This document shows positions 45,083 to 52,348 of a stretch of 64,000 nt of DNA, piece after piece. This stretch comes from an uncultured Lachnoclostridium sp. (GTDB lineage Bacteria > Bacillota > Clostridia > Lachnospirales > Lachnospiraceae): assembly GCA_946499505.1 (NCBI GenBank), contig CAMMSL010000004.1, positions 62,001 through 126,000 on the forward strand, read 5' to 3'. The first letter of the stretch is position 1; each line of letters begins with the position of its first letter. Both the position numbers and the translations under genes were made by a program. Under the pieces are notes generated by a model that saw nothing but the letters and a program-made list of their open reading frames with translations, was not told the DNA's origin and did no database searches.

Positions 45083-46684
45083 TTACGAGTTCCACTCGTA
45101 TTCAGGAACAAGGAAACGCCTCTCATATGTGAGCCTGACGCTGTATTCCCTTATTCCTGAGTACGGTGTGAACTGTAACTGAAAAAGTGTTTTAAAATTT
45201 ATTATCATTTCAGCAACTTCCGCTTGTGTCATTGAAAGAGAAAATCCTGTGTTTGGAATATGGCTCATTATTAACTCTAGAGCTGGTAAGTCAAATTCAG
45301 GAATTATAGAGCATATTAGCTTTAGAATGTCTGTTGTTTTCCATTCTACTGAATTGGGATATCTTAAACTATTATAGATTACGCCGCTTATATATATGGA
45401 GAAAATTGCGTGACTTTTTTGAAACTCATTATTTATACATTTTTTGAAATGTTCGAGGTTTTTCTTAAAAGATTTTTCTAGCTCTGCCAAATAATCAATA
45501 TTAGTTGGTAAAGAAGTATAGGAAGGGGAAGACGGAGAACTGCACTTTTCTTGGTTCTCCTTAAACTTAGAAAAATCTTTAATTGTTTCATTGTAATATT
45601 TAGTGATAATTTTAGATATAGATGTCATATGTATATTATACTCATGTGTTGACATACTTATCGCCCCATTTTTCAAGCGTTCTGAGATTTGAGAATCCTT
45701 TTTTACATTGTTGATATAATCGGTGAAGTCTTTTTCTATAGCGCCAGAAATGGATTTGAGTTTTTTTAAATAGCAAGTATATTTAGGCAGAATATCAGAG
45801 AAATTGTCAATTGCAATTGACTTACTTGGATTATGCCCGTTTGCTTTGATAATGTCAGAGACAGTGGAAACAATCTCGTCAGAATAGTATTTTAGTGTAC
45901 CGTAATAAGTGTTGACAAATTTCAATTCTGAATCGAGCAAATAGGGAATTCGCCTATCATAAAGTTGGTCAGATGCATATGAACTTAGAATTTTCCTATA
46001 AGTATCAAGAGAGCATGTTAAATACGAAGAAATATGTTCTGGATTGTAGAGGAGCAAAAGAGTAAGGCCGCGTGTAGAACTCTGCAGTATCCGTTTTTGT
46101 TCAGGTGTTTTGGAAAATTCATTATATAATTTGTTTAAACGGATGAAATAATTTTGACCTAAATGTTGATTTGCCCAATTATCATATATTGAAAAAAAGT
46201 TTTCTTTTAAGGGAGTACGAATGTATGGTATTCCTCTTTTTAAATAATACGCCCAAGTAGAAAAAAAGTTAGATATGGATTGGCTATCGGATCCGGTGGC
46301 AGAAAAGAAATATGCCGCAAAAATGGGCATAAAGTTATAAGGTATATTCCAAATAAAATCAGTCATCGCATAGCCATCCTGAGAACAAGTTGTTTTGTTA
46401 AATTGGATATACTTATTGTGAACCAAGTAGTTACACATTATTTTATGAATATATAAAAGTTCTTCGCAATCAGAAATATTTAATTGAGTTAAAGAAAGAT
46501 ACATAGGATTACTCAAATCAAATGAACAAAAATAGAGTTTTTCTTCTAACGCATTTAGACGCTTATTAAAAGTATTATACGCATAGATATCACTGATTTG
46601 TTTTATGAATGTAAAACTCTCTTTTTTGGTTCTGATTGTTTTTCCGCAGGATAAATAATTTTCAAGATTTATTGGGTTACTCAT
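45083..46684 (-). CDS. Unknown 533-residue protein, lone minus-strand gene
   Basis: 533 residues, rich in Ser, Asn, Tyr, Ile and Lys, predicted soluble and mostly helical. No known motif is visible: no P-loop, nuclease or helix-turn-helix motif that I can recognise. Codon use is markedly AT-rich compared with neighbours. AGGAG precedes the ATG on the minus strand, and an inverted repeat (46710-46744) lies in its upstream region. It is flanked by a terminator and a divergent operon, the position of a cargo gene. Confidence 0.6.
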   Translation of the reverse strand: MSNPINLENYLSCGKTIRTKKESFTFIKQISDIYAYNTFNKRLNALEEKLYFCSFDLSNPMYLSLTQLNISDCEELLYIHKIMCNYLVHNKYIQFNKTTCSQDGYAMTDFIWNIPYNFMPIFAAYFFSATGSDSQSISNFFSTWAYYLKRGIPYIRTPLKENFFSIYDNWANQHLGQNYFIRLNKLYNEFSKTPEQKRILQSSTRGLTLLLLYNPEHISSYLTCSLDTYRKILSSYASDQLYDRRIPYLLDSELKFVNTYYGTLKYYSDEIVSTVSDIIKANGHNPSKSIAIDNFSDILPKYTCYLKKLKSISGAIEKDFTDYINNVKKDSQISERLKNGAISMSTHEYNIHMTSISKIITKYYNETIKDFSKFKENQEKCSSPSSPSYTSLPTNIDYLAELEKSFKKNLEHFKKCINNEFQKSHAIFSIYISGVIYNSLRYPNSVEWKTTDILKLICSIIPEFDLPALELIMSHIPNTGFSLSMTQAEVAEMIINFKTLFQLQFTPYSGIREYSVRLTYERRFLVPEYEWNS

Positions 46685-46709
46685 TAGTGATGCTCCTTTT
46701 CAAAAAGTC

Positions 46710-46744
46710 AATTATCAAAAATACGTCACTTTTTTTTGATAATT
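46710..46744. promoter_or_regulatory. Inverted repeat in the divergent control region
   Basis: AATTATCAAAAA (46710-46721) faces TTTTTTGATAATT (46732-46744). It lies between the lone minus-strand gene and the plus-strand ATPase module. Possible operator. Confidence 0.4.
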
Positions 46745-46914
46745 GTTCGGCTCCTTATGCCTGTGTTTTAATATAGCTGTCAACAAATTATATCACGCCC
46801 GGTTTTTTTATAAAAGTTTTTTTCGCTGATTTAAAAGTACAGTAATTTTCGGGAAATTTGCGGAAATTTATTTTGGATTTTGAAAAAATCCGGGCAAAAG
46901 GAGGTAGAAATCGA

Positions 46915-47532
46915 ATGTATGAAAATGCAATGGCATCCCAGCAAAACGCAATGGCGGAGTATTGGAACCGGAAAGCAATCGACACAAATATGTCTGTGGC
47001 GAAAGAGTGGCAATTGAACGAAGCTAAATTGGCTCTGGCGCACCAAAAAATGACACTGCAGGAATGGCGGAAGGAGCAACAGAAGACGAGGCATGAAAGC
47101 ATCGCGATCTCTGAAAATGGCGAGATTAAGCGTACAGTCGAAAATGCAATCGTGAAAGTTCCGGAGTGTTCATGTGTCAATTTCCAGTTTATTTCTCTTG
47201 TAGAGGTGGTAAGCACGGAAGGAGACGAAGGATTATATCGGCTTCGATTACGGATTGGACAGGCGGTGAAAGTGCTCGTTCTTGATGCACAAAAGATGGG
47301 GAGCCCAACGTACTTCGTCCGTAAGCTCACAGAGGTTGGAGCCGTAATCTTGCTGGACAGACGGCGTGACCGGGAGAATTTCCTGGTGCAGCTGTGGAGT
47401 TTGTTGCTCTCCTTGTGTAGAGAGAGGATTTTAGTACCGACGTGTGCCGGATGGAATAAGGTTCAAGGAAGATTTAGGTTTGTGGAAGAGGAGGTGATGT
47501 TATGGGGAGAAATGAAGAAATCTGCAAAATAA
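46915..47532 (+). CDS. Unknown protein, first of a three-gene ATPase module
   Basis: 205 residues. The N-terminal 60 residues are Gln/Ala-rich and helical (ASQQNAMAEYWNRKAIDTNM); the C-terminal part has beta-strands and PTCAGWNKVQGRFRFVEEE, reminiscent of the xGWxxxxGxWxF segment of DUF927 helicase-like proteins. AAAGGAGGT precedes the ATG at 46915. Its end overlaps the next gene by 31 bases. Confidence 0.6.
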   Translation: MYENAMASQQNAMAEYWNRKAIDTNMSVAKEWQLNEAKLALAHQKMTLQEWRKEQQKTRHESIAISENGEIKRTVENAIVKVPECSCVNFQFISLVEVVSTEGDEGLYRLRLRIGQAVKVLVLDAQKMGSPTYFVRKLTEVGAVILLDRRRDRENFLVQLWSLLLSLCRERILVPTCAGWNKVQGRFRFVEEEVMLWGEMKKSAK

Positions 47533-48620
47533 ATTGGCTGGCGCTCATGCTGTTTGCTAGTTCTTTTCTGAGGGTCATCCTGTCCGATTTTGGGAGTCAG
47601 ATGGACGAAGGTTTCGTCATTTTGACAGATCAAGAGATAGAAGCCCGTCAGTTCATTACAGATTACTGCGGAAATGCTGGAAGAAACGGACAGCGTATTT
47701 ATAAGTGGAAGAGAGAGAAGATGCAAGTGTCCAATTTTTGTTGTGGAATGCTACTCTTAAATCCTAAAAAACCTGGAGAAGCCATGGAATTTCTCGAAGA
47801 AACAGAGTTTTTTCCGGTGGTTGTAACAGGCGGGATAGTGCCTGCCGAATTGCGTTGTGCCCGTTATATATTTCGGGCTACGCGTGAAGACACGTTGTAT
47901 ATGCAGAAAGAAGAAAGTGCAGATTCTATAGGAAAATTCCGGACATTTATCATTTCGGAAACAGAAACGGTCTGTAAGGTCATACGCTCTGCCCAAAATA
48001 GTACTGCCCTTGCAGAATATCAAGGAAGAGATGAATATCTGAGGCTTTTTACTTCATGCATTACAATCGGCAAGGTATACAAAAGCTATCTGGAGCAGGA
48101 TACATCAGATGGAGATGCCGAAAGATTTTGGAAGAATTTCTTGCGGGAGACGTACAGGAGGATCCAGACGATACCGGATTTCGCATCCGGGGAAGATCTG
48201 TGTGAAATGGTGGCAGATTTGGTCTGGACCTATGTAAAACAGCAAGGAAATGTATTGTTAGCTGATGCGGAACAGATATGTGGGAGGGCCTTTAATGCAT
48301 TGGAAGAGAATAGGCTCATCATCTACGATGCCGAGTACTACTACTTTACAACCCCATTATTCTCTGAAATTTTTCGACCATTGTTACAAACAATGTCTGT
48401 CCCGGAACTAAAGCGGTGTATGTCGGATGAAGGAATTTTGCGTTGCAATTCATCTGATTACACCGTGAAAAAACAGGTTACCACAGTGTTTGGGACGAAA
48501 GAGAGAATAAGAGTGTTAAGAATGACAAAAGAAATGCTGATGTCACGGGATAATCTTTTTTTGGAAGATTTTTTTGATGATGTAGAAGGTGGGAGGAGTG
48601 AAATCGAATGTTCTATGTAG
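47502..48620 (+). CDS. Unknown protein, second of a three-gene ATPase module
   Basis: 372 residues, no recognised domain and no P-loop. A hydrophobic stretch near the start (LALMLFASSFLRVIL) precedes TDQEIEARQFITDYC. It overlaps both neighbours (31 and 13 bases), so the three proteins are made together. Starts at 47502 behind GAGGAGGTG. It might be a remnant or variant of an ATPase domain, as the position corresponds to that part of DUF927-type proteins; this is speculation. Confidence 0.6.
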   Translation: MGRNEEICKINWLALMLFASSFLRVILSDFGSQMDEGFVILTDQEIEARQFITDYCGNAGRNGQRIYKWKREKMQVSNFCCGMLLLNPKKPGEAMEFLEETEFFPVVVTGGIVPAELRCARYIFRATREDTLYMQKEESADSIGKFRTFIISETETVCKVIRSAQNSTALAEYQGRDEYLRLFTSCITIGKVYKSYLEQDTSDGDAERFWKNFLRETYRRIQTIPDFASGEDLCEMVADLVWTYVKQQGNVLLADAEQICGRAFNALEENRLIIYDAEYYYFTTPLFSEIFRPLLQTMSVPELKRCMSDEGILRCNSSDYTVKKQVTTVFGTKERIRVLRMTKEMLMSRDNLFLEDFFDDVEGGRSEIECSM

Positions 48621-49666
48621 GAAAAATCACCGGAGGAGTAGATGTTTTAATCGGTAATGGATCTCCCAATGAGCATGTTGTTATTTCGGGTATGAGCGGG
48701 GCAGGAAAATCAGTGAGAATAGCGGACATCGAGAGACATATCCTTGAACAAAATAGAACAATCATTGCCTTAGATATCAATGGGACGCATGCTGATATAG
48801 GAGGCCCATCATGTCTTCATATTTCAGCGCAGAAAGACGGATTGGATTTTCGCTTTCTCGACACATCATTTGTAAAAATAGGGCAGGAGACAAGGTCGAA
48901 TTTGGTGCAGTATGCAGTGGAAACCTTGTGCCCACGGCAATTACGAGGAGCCTGTCAATTAGCGGCGGTATATAAGGCGATGGATTTTGCAATCGAAAAT
49001 GCCAAAGATTTTGATTGCGAGATGGATGCGATTGCCAACGGCTTAAAAGAACAAGATGATGCGGCTGCAGTAGGAGCTTATAATCATCTTCGGCCTATTC
49101 TGGAAGGACAAATTTTCAGAAAAAGCCGAAAGCATATTGAAAGAGGGAAGTTGAATGTGTTTTCTCTCCAAGGGCTTAATCCGAAAACCCAGAAGCGAGT
49201 GAGCGAAATTGTGCTTTCTGCTATCTGGCGGAGGCTTAGGATCGAAGGAATGTGTGGAGCAAAATTCACGCTGGTTTTGGACGAATTTCAGAACTTGGAC
49301 TTACATAAGGACACAGCCTTTTTTCAGATGCTGACAGAGTCGAGGAAATATGGCGTGAACATGATACTGGCAACGCAAACGCTTGCAACTTTCTCAAAGA
49401 AGGAGCTTGCAATTATTGATCAGGCAGCGGTAAAACTGTATTTTAAGCCAAGTACTTCGGATGTGAAAACAATTGCGGCGTTAGTTGACACGAAACATTA
49501 TGATCGATGGGTCTCAAAATTATTAAAACTTCAAATAGGACAGGCAATCACTGTCGGAGACTTTGAAGTGAAAGGGCGAAGAATTATACAGCCTATTCTG
49601 ACATATTCAGAATTTTTCGAGGCGAACAAAGTGGTTCCGGTTGGTTTGAAGTTTAGAGAGGTATGA
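48608..49666 (+). CDS. HerA/FtsK-like DNA translocase ATPase
   Basis: 352 residues. Walker A GMSGAGKS (about 28-35), Walker B FTLVLDEFQN (about 220) and MILATQTLATF as the sensor segment place it in the HerA/FtsK/VirD4 superfamily. It is short, with no membrane segment. On a mobilizable element it could be a coupling protein that hands relaxase-DNA to a helper secretion system; HerA-like ATPases also occur in defence operons. Confidence 0.8.
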   Translation: MFYVGKITGGVDVLIGNGSPNEHVVISGMSGAGKSVRIADIERHILEQNRTIIALDINGTHADIGGPSCLHISAQKDGLDFRFLDTSFVKIGQETRSNLVQYAVETLCPRQLRGACQLAAVYKAMDFAIENAKDFDCEMDAIANGLKEQDDAAAVGAYNHLRPILEGQIFRKSRKHIERGKLNVFSLQGLNPKTQKRVSEIVLSAIWRRLRIEGMCGAKFTLVLDEFQNLDLHKDTAFFQMLTESRKYGVNMILATQTLATFSKKELAIIDQAAVKLYFKPSTSDVKTIAALVDTKHYDRWVSKLLKLQIGQAITVGDFEVKGRRIIQPILTYSEFFEANKVVPVGLKFREV

Positions 49667-49685
49667 TGCAAAGGAGGAAATTTTA

Positions 49686-49883
49686 GTGAGGAAAACAACG
49701 GAGAGAGAAGATACAATTCAGACGTTATGTGTAAACCGAACAGAGCTTCCTAAGCTTTTGGGCTGTGGTCAGGCAACTGCGGACCGGCTTTCAATTGACG
49801 CGGGAGCACGAATAAAAATTGGAAAGCGAGTTTTGATCAAGCTGGATAAGCTGAACAGTTATCTGGAGACGATCGCAGAATAG
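49686..49883 (+). CDS. xis: Excisionase/DNA-binding protein
   Basis: 65 residues with a helix-turn-helix TELPKLLGCGQATADRLSIDAGARIKIGKRVLI of the Tn916-type excisionase class. GTG start behind AAAGGAGGA. Directly upstream of the integrase gene, as expected for the excision helper. Confidence 0.8.
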   Translation: MRKTTEREDTIQTLCVNRTELPKLLGCGQATADRLSIDAGARIKIGKRVLIKLDKLNSYLETIAE

Positions 49884-49888
49884 AAATT

Positions 49889-49924
49889 GAAATCCGGGGA
49901 TGCCTGAGGGCATCCTCGAATTTC
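49889..49924 (+). promoter_or_regulatory. Hairpin between xis and int
   Basis: A 16-bp stem with one mismatch: arms 49889-49904 and 49909-49924 (core GGATGCC-TGAG-GGCATCC). It ends five bases before the GGGAGGA ribosome site. It could limit integrase expression relative to excisionase. Confidence 0.5.
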
Positions 49925-49941
49925 TAAGGGAGGAATTTTTA

Positions 49942-51066
49942 ATGGCAGTTGACAAAAAAGGCAGGAAACTGCCGAAGGGAATACGACAGAGGGGTCAGAC
50001 ATACGAAGGACGCCTAATGTATGAATACCAGAATTATACTGTTCATGGGCGGACGATCAGTGAAACCCAGAAAGCACTAACAGATCTGAAATACAGGTTA
50101 GAGCATGGAATGTATACAAATAATGTAAAATTGACCTTTGATAAATGGTTTAATACGTGGATGGAAGATTATAAAAAGAATCAGGTAAAGATTGGAACAT
50201 ATTTATGTTATCGGAAGTATTATGCTGGGATGATAAAAGAGACGATAGGACAAAAGCAGGTTAATAGTATACGTGGTGATGACATACAAAAATTGTATAA
50301 TGTATGGGTAAAAAGGGAATATGCGATATCTTCGATTAAAATAGCATCAGCAGTATTAAACGGCTGTTTTAAGCAGGCGGAGAAAAACGGACTTATCGAG
50401 CGGAACCCCGTAAAACTTGCCACATTACCAAGAAAAGGGAAAAAGAGAAAGAGGATAAAAGTCTTGACAAAAGATCAGCAGATATTATTTATGGAATATG
50501 CAAGACAGAGCTATCTATACAATTTGTTTGAGGTGATGATAAGAACTGGAATGAGAAGCGGTGAGGTAAGAGGTCTTATATATGGCCTTGATATTGATAA
50601 GAAAAAGAGGGTTATACATATTCAACGGACTTTGAAATATGAAAGTGGAATGGGTTTTTTTACAGATACACCCAAAACAAAAACGTCTGAACGGGAAATA
50701 CCGCTGACAAAAGAAGTTGAACAGTATTTAGATGCTCAGCAAAAGCTATGGTGGGGAAATGTGATCCGAATGGATCGCTTCCTATTCTGTAATTATAATG
50801 GAGATCCGTTGAGCAGAGAATGCTTGCAAGGAGAAATAGACCGAATTGTAGATCAGATTAGAAAAGACGGTCATAAATTCCCACGAATCACCTCCCATGT
50901 ATTCCGCCACACATTTGCTACCAGAGCAATAGAGGCAGGGATGCAGCCACAGGTTCTTAAGGCGATATTAGGACATAGTTCTCTGGCAATGACAATGGAC
51001 TTGTATTCCCATGTGTTGCCGGATTCAAAAGCAGAAGAAATGGAGAAGATAGCAAAAGCATTTTAA
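49942..51066 (+). CDS. int: Tyrosine-type integrase
   Basis: 374 residues. An N-terminal AP2-like arm-binding domain and a core-binding domain lead into the catalytic domain with Arg in TGMRSGEVRG (about 203), HxxR in HVFRHTFATR (about 319) and the Tyr nucleophile in MDLYSHV (about 354). GGGAGGA upstream supports the ATG at 49942. It catalyses insertion and excision at the 38-bp att repeat, 168 bases downstream. Family as in Tn916 and ICESt-type elements. Confidence 0.95.
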   Translation: MAVDKKGRKLPKGIRQRGQTYEGRLMYEYQNYTVHGRTISETQKALTDLKYRLEHGMYTNNVKLTFDKWFNTWMEDYKKNQVKIGTYLCYRKYYAGMIKETIGQKQVNSIRGDDIQKLYNVWVKREYAISSIKIASAVLNGCFKQAEKNGLIERNPVKLATLPRKGKKRKRIKVLTKDQQILFMEYARQSYLYNLFEVMIRTGMRSGEVRGLIYGLDIDKKKRVIHIQRTLKYESGMGFFTDTPKTKTSEREIPLTKEVEQYLDAQQKLWWGNVIRMDRFLFCNYNGDPLSRECLQGEIDRIVDQIRKDGHKFPRITSHVFRHTFATRAIEAGMQPQVLKAILGHSSLAMTMDLYSHVLPDSKAEEMEKIAKAF

Positions 51067-51097
51067 GCAGGATATTTGAGGGTATCCTGCTTATTTT
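51065..51097 (+). terminator. Intrinsic terminator of int
   Basis: AAGCAGGATA (51065-51074) with TATCCTGCTT (51083-51092), followed by ATTTTAAT. Confidence 0.8.
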
Positions 51098-51110
51098 AAT
51101 ATTTTGGACT

Positions 51111-51135
51111 TGTCCAAAATTTGTCCAACTTGGGA
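51111..51135 (+). repeat. Right integrase arm-type repeats
   Basis: TGTCCAAAATTTGTCCAAC followed by TTGGGA, matching the left copy at 34161-34186. Confidence 0.6.
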
Positions 51136-51165
51136 TATTAAGTGATAGGTAAAGATAAAAAGAAA

Positions 51166-51194
51166 TTCTCCTGAAATCAACTGTTTCAGGAGAA
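51166..51194 (-). terminator. Terminator facing the displaced queT promoter
   Basis: TTCTCCTGAAA (51166-51176) with TTTCAGGAGAA (51184-51194); on the minus strand it is followed by a T-run. It would stop transcripts entering the element from the host promoter at 51342. Confidence 0.7.
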
Positions 51195-51234
51195 GATATA
51201 ACGTGATAAACTCATTAAAATCTATGGATTATAA

Positions 51235-51272
51235 AGTTTTGTTTTACGAGTGGAAGGTCTCGAACACTCGAT
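51235..51272 (-). repeat. Right attachment site, second copy of the preQ1 aptamer
   Basis: Identical to 34044-34081 over 38 bases, including the CGAGTG/CACTCG stem. Without the AAAGGAG site and queT it can no longer control translation. It is still transcribed from the host promoter at 51342. Confidence 0.85.
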
Positions 51273-51341
51273 TCATTTAACGCCGGGAATCGGCGGCAAG
51301 CCCGATAGACCTTGGTTTTTGTGGACTTTGCAACGTGAGAT

Positions 51342-51370
51342 AGTATAACACGGCAATAATACAAAATCAA
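51342..51370 (-). promoter_or_regulatory. Former promoter of queT
   Basis: On the minus strand TTGATT (51365-51370), 17-base spacer, TATACT (51342-51347). It points at the right att copy and into the element. Confidence 0.65.
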
Positions 51371-51414
51371 GAAAAGTATCAAAAAACGTTATGCTCCTTA
51401 CGCTTTCTGCCGCG

Positions 51415-52110
51415 TTATCCCTTCAGCAGCTCATCGATCATCCTAGATGCTTCGCTCCGTGTGATCGTATCCGGATCCCATTGGAGCTTTGCCCGTTTCT
51501 TACGAATCAGATTGGTCAGAAATGCGATCTGCTTCGGTGTGGCAGGCTGAGGCTTTTTTATTTTATATGTAAGCTGTACCGGTTTGAAAATCTTTGGATC
51601 TTTCTCTTCAAAATAGTGAGCAAGTGTCTGATAAAGCTTGGCAGTCGCAAGTGCATCGTGGTATGCACGGTGGGCAGACTTGTTTTCAATATGATAGTAG
51701 TCGCACAGGCTGCCGAGACTTTTGGAATCCAGTTCCTTGAGTACTTTCTGGGCAATTTTCAGCGTATCGATCCCCATTTTTTCAAAAGGCAGTCCGTCTG
51801 CGGCAGCGCTGCATTTCATGAAGCTGTAATCAAAAGATACATTGTGTCCGATCAGTACATCCTCTTCACAGAAGTCGAGAAAATCTGCGACAACACTGCA
51901 TCTCGGCCGCGCTTCCGCTACCATCTCATTGGTGATTCCGGTCAGAGATGTGATGGCGGGTGAGATGGAAGTGGTTGGCCTTATAAATTCCATGAAGCGT
52001 TCCGCCACTTTCCCGTCCCGCACTTTCAGAGCACCAATCTCTATGATCTCATTTTCAAGCGGATTCAGTCCTGTTGTCTCAACGTCAAATGCTATATATG
52101 ATCTTAACAT
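51415..52110 (-). CDS. DnaQ/PolC-type 3'-5' exonuclease
   Basis: 231 residues. DEDD exonuclease with motif I (YIAFDVETTGLNP), motif II (VLIGHNVSFDYSFM) and motif III (AHRAYHDALATAKLY), so the DEDDh type. About 50 extra C-terminal residues (KKPQPATPKQIAFLTNLIRKK) may bind DNA. Likely a repair or proofreading nuclease acting alone. Before insertion of the mobile element it was probably followed by queT. Confidence 0.9.
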   Translation of the reverse strand: MLRSYIAFDVETTGLNPLENEIIEIGALKVRDGKVAERFMEFIRPTTSISPAITSLTGITNEMVAEARPRCSVVADFLDFCEEDVLIGHNVSFDYSFMKCSAAADGLPFEKMGIDTLKIAQKVLKELDSKSLGSLCDYYHIENKSAHRAYHDALATAKLYQTLAHYFEEKDPKIFKPVQLTYKIKKPQPATPKQIAFLTNLIRKKRAKLQWDPDTITRSEASRMIDELLKG

Positions 52111-52264
52111 GATGAAAATCTCCTTTTCTTTCGCTATTATACTTGAAAATGGCAGGAAATGACAGCAAAGTTTTTGTAGTGATTTACATCAAATCTTGAT
52201 CTTTTTTAATCTTTACAAATATAACCAAATCATGAAATTTATAAAGAATTTATAAAATACATCA

Positions 52265-52293
52265 TTTACAACCATTCACTGCGTTGTTATACT
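52265..52293 (+). promoter_or_regulatory. Promoter of cstA
   Basis: TTTACA (52265-52270), 17-base spacer, TATACT (52288-52293), in an AT-rich region 56 bases before the start codon. Confidence 0.6.
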
Positions 52294-52348
52294 GTTTTAG
52301 AGTATTAAAGTTTCTTAGGCGTATCTAAGGAAAAGGAGGGTGTTTTTA

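Larger units (their letters stand above)
34044..51272. mobile_element. Integrated mobilizable element, about 17.2 kb
   Basis: Bounded by a 38-bp perfect direct repeat (34044-34081 and 51235-51272). A tyrosine integrase with an xis-type gene sits at the right end and paired TGTCCAA repeats lie just inside each end. Contents: MobC, a relaxase, a possible oriT, recombination genes (DUF932, YqaJ, RecT), several ATPases and unknown cargo. No type IV secretion genes are seen, so it would need a helper to transfer. Base composition is AT-richer than the flanks. The att repeat is the preQ1 aptamer of queT. Confidence 0.9.
51067..51414. other. Right element end and former queT promoter region
   Basis: A 348-base gene-free stretch. 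It holds in order the int terminator, the right arm repeats, a minus-strand terminator, the right att copy of the preQ1 aptamer, and a host leader with a minus-strand promoter that originally served queT. Confidence 0.75.

Noticed and set aside
46915-48620. The two unknown module genes as one frameshifted gene
   Set aside because: Each has its own well-placed ribosome site and start, and the short overlap is typical of translational coupling.
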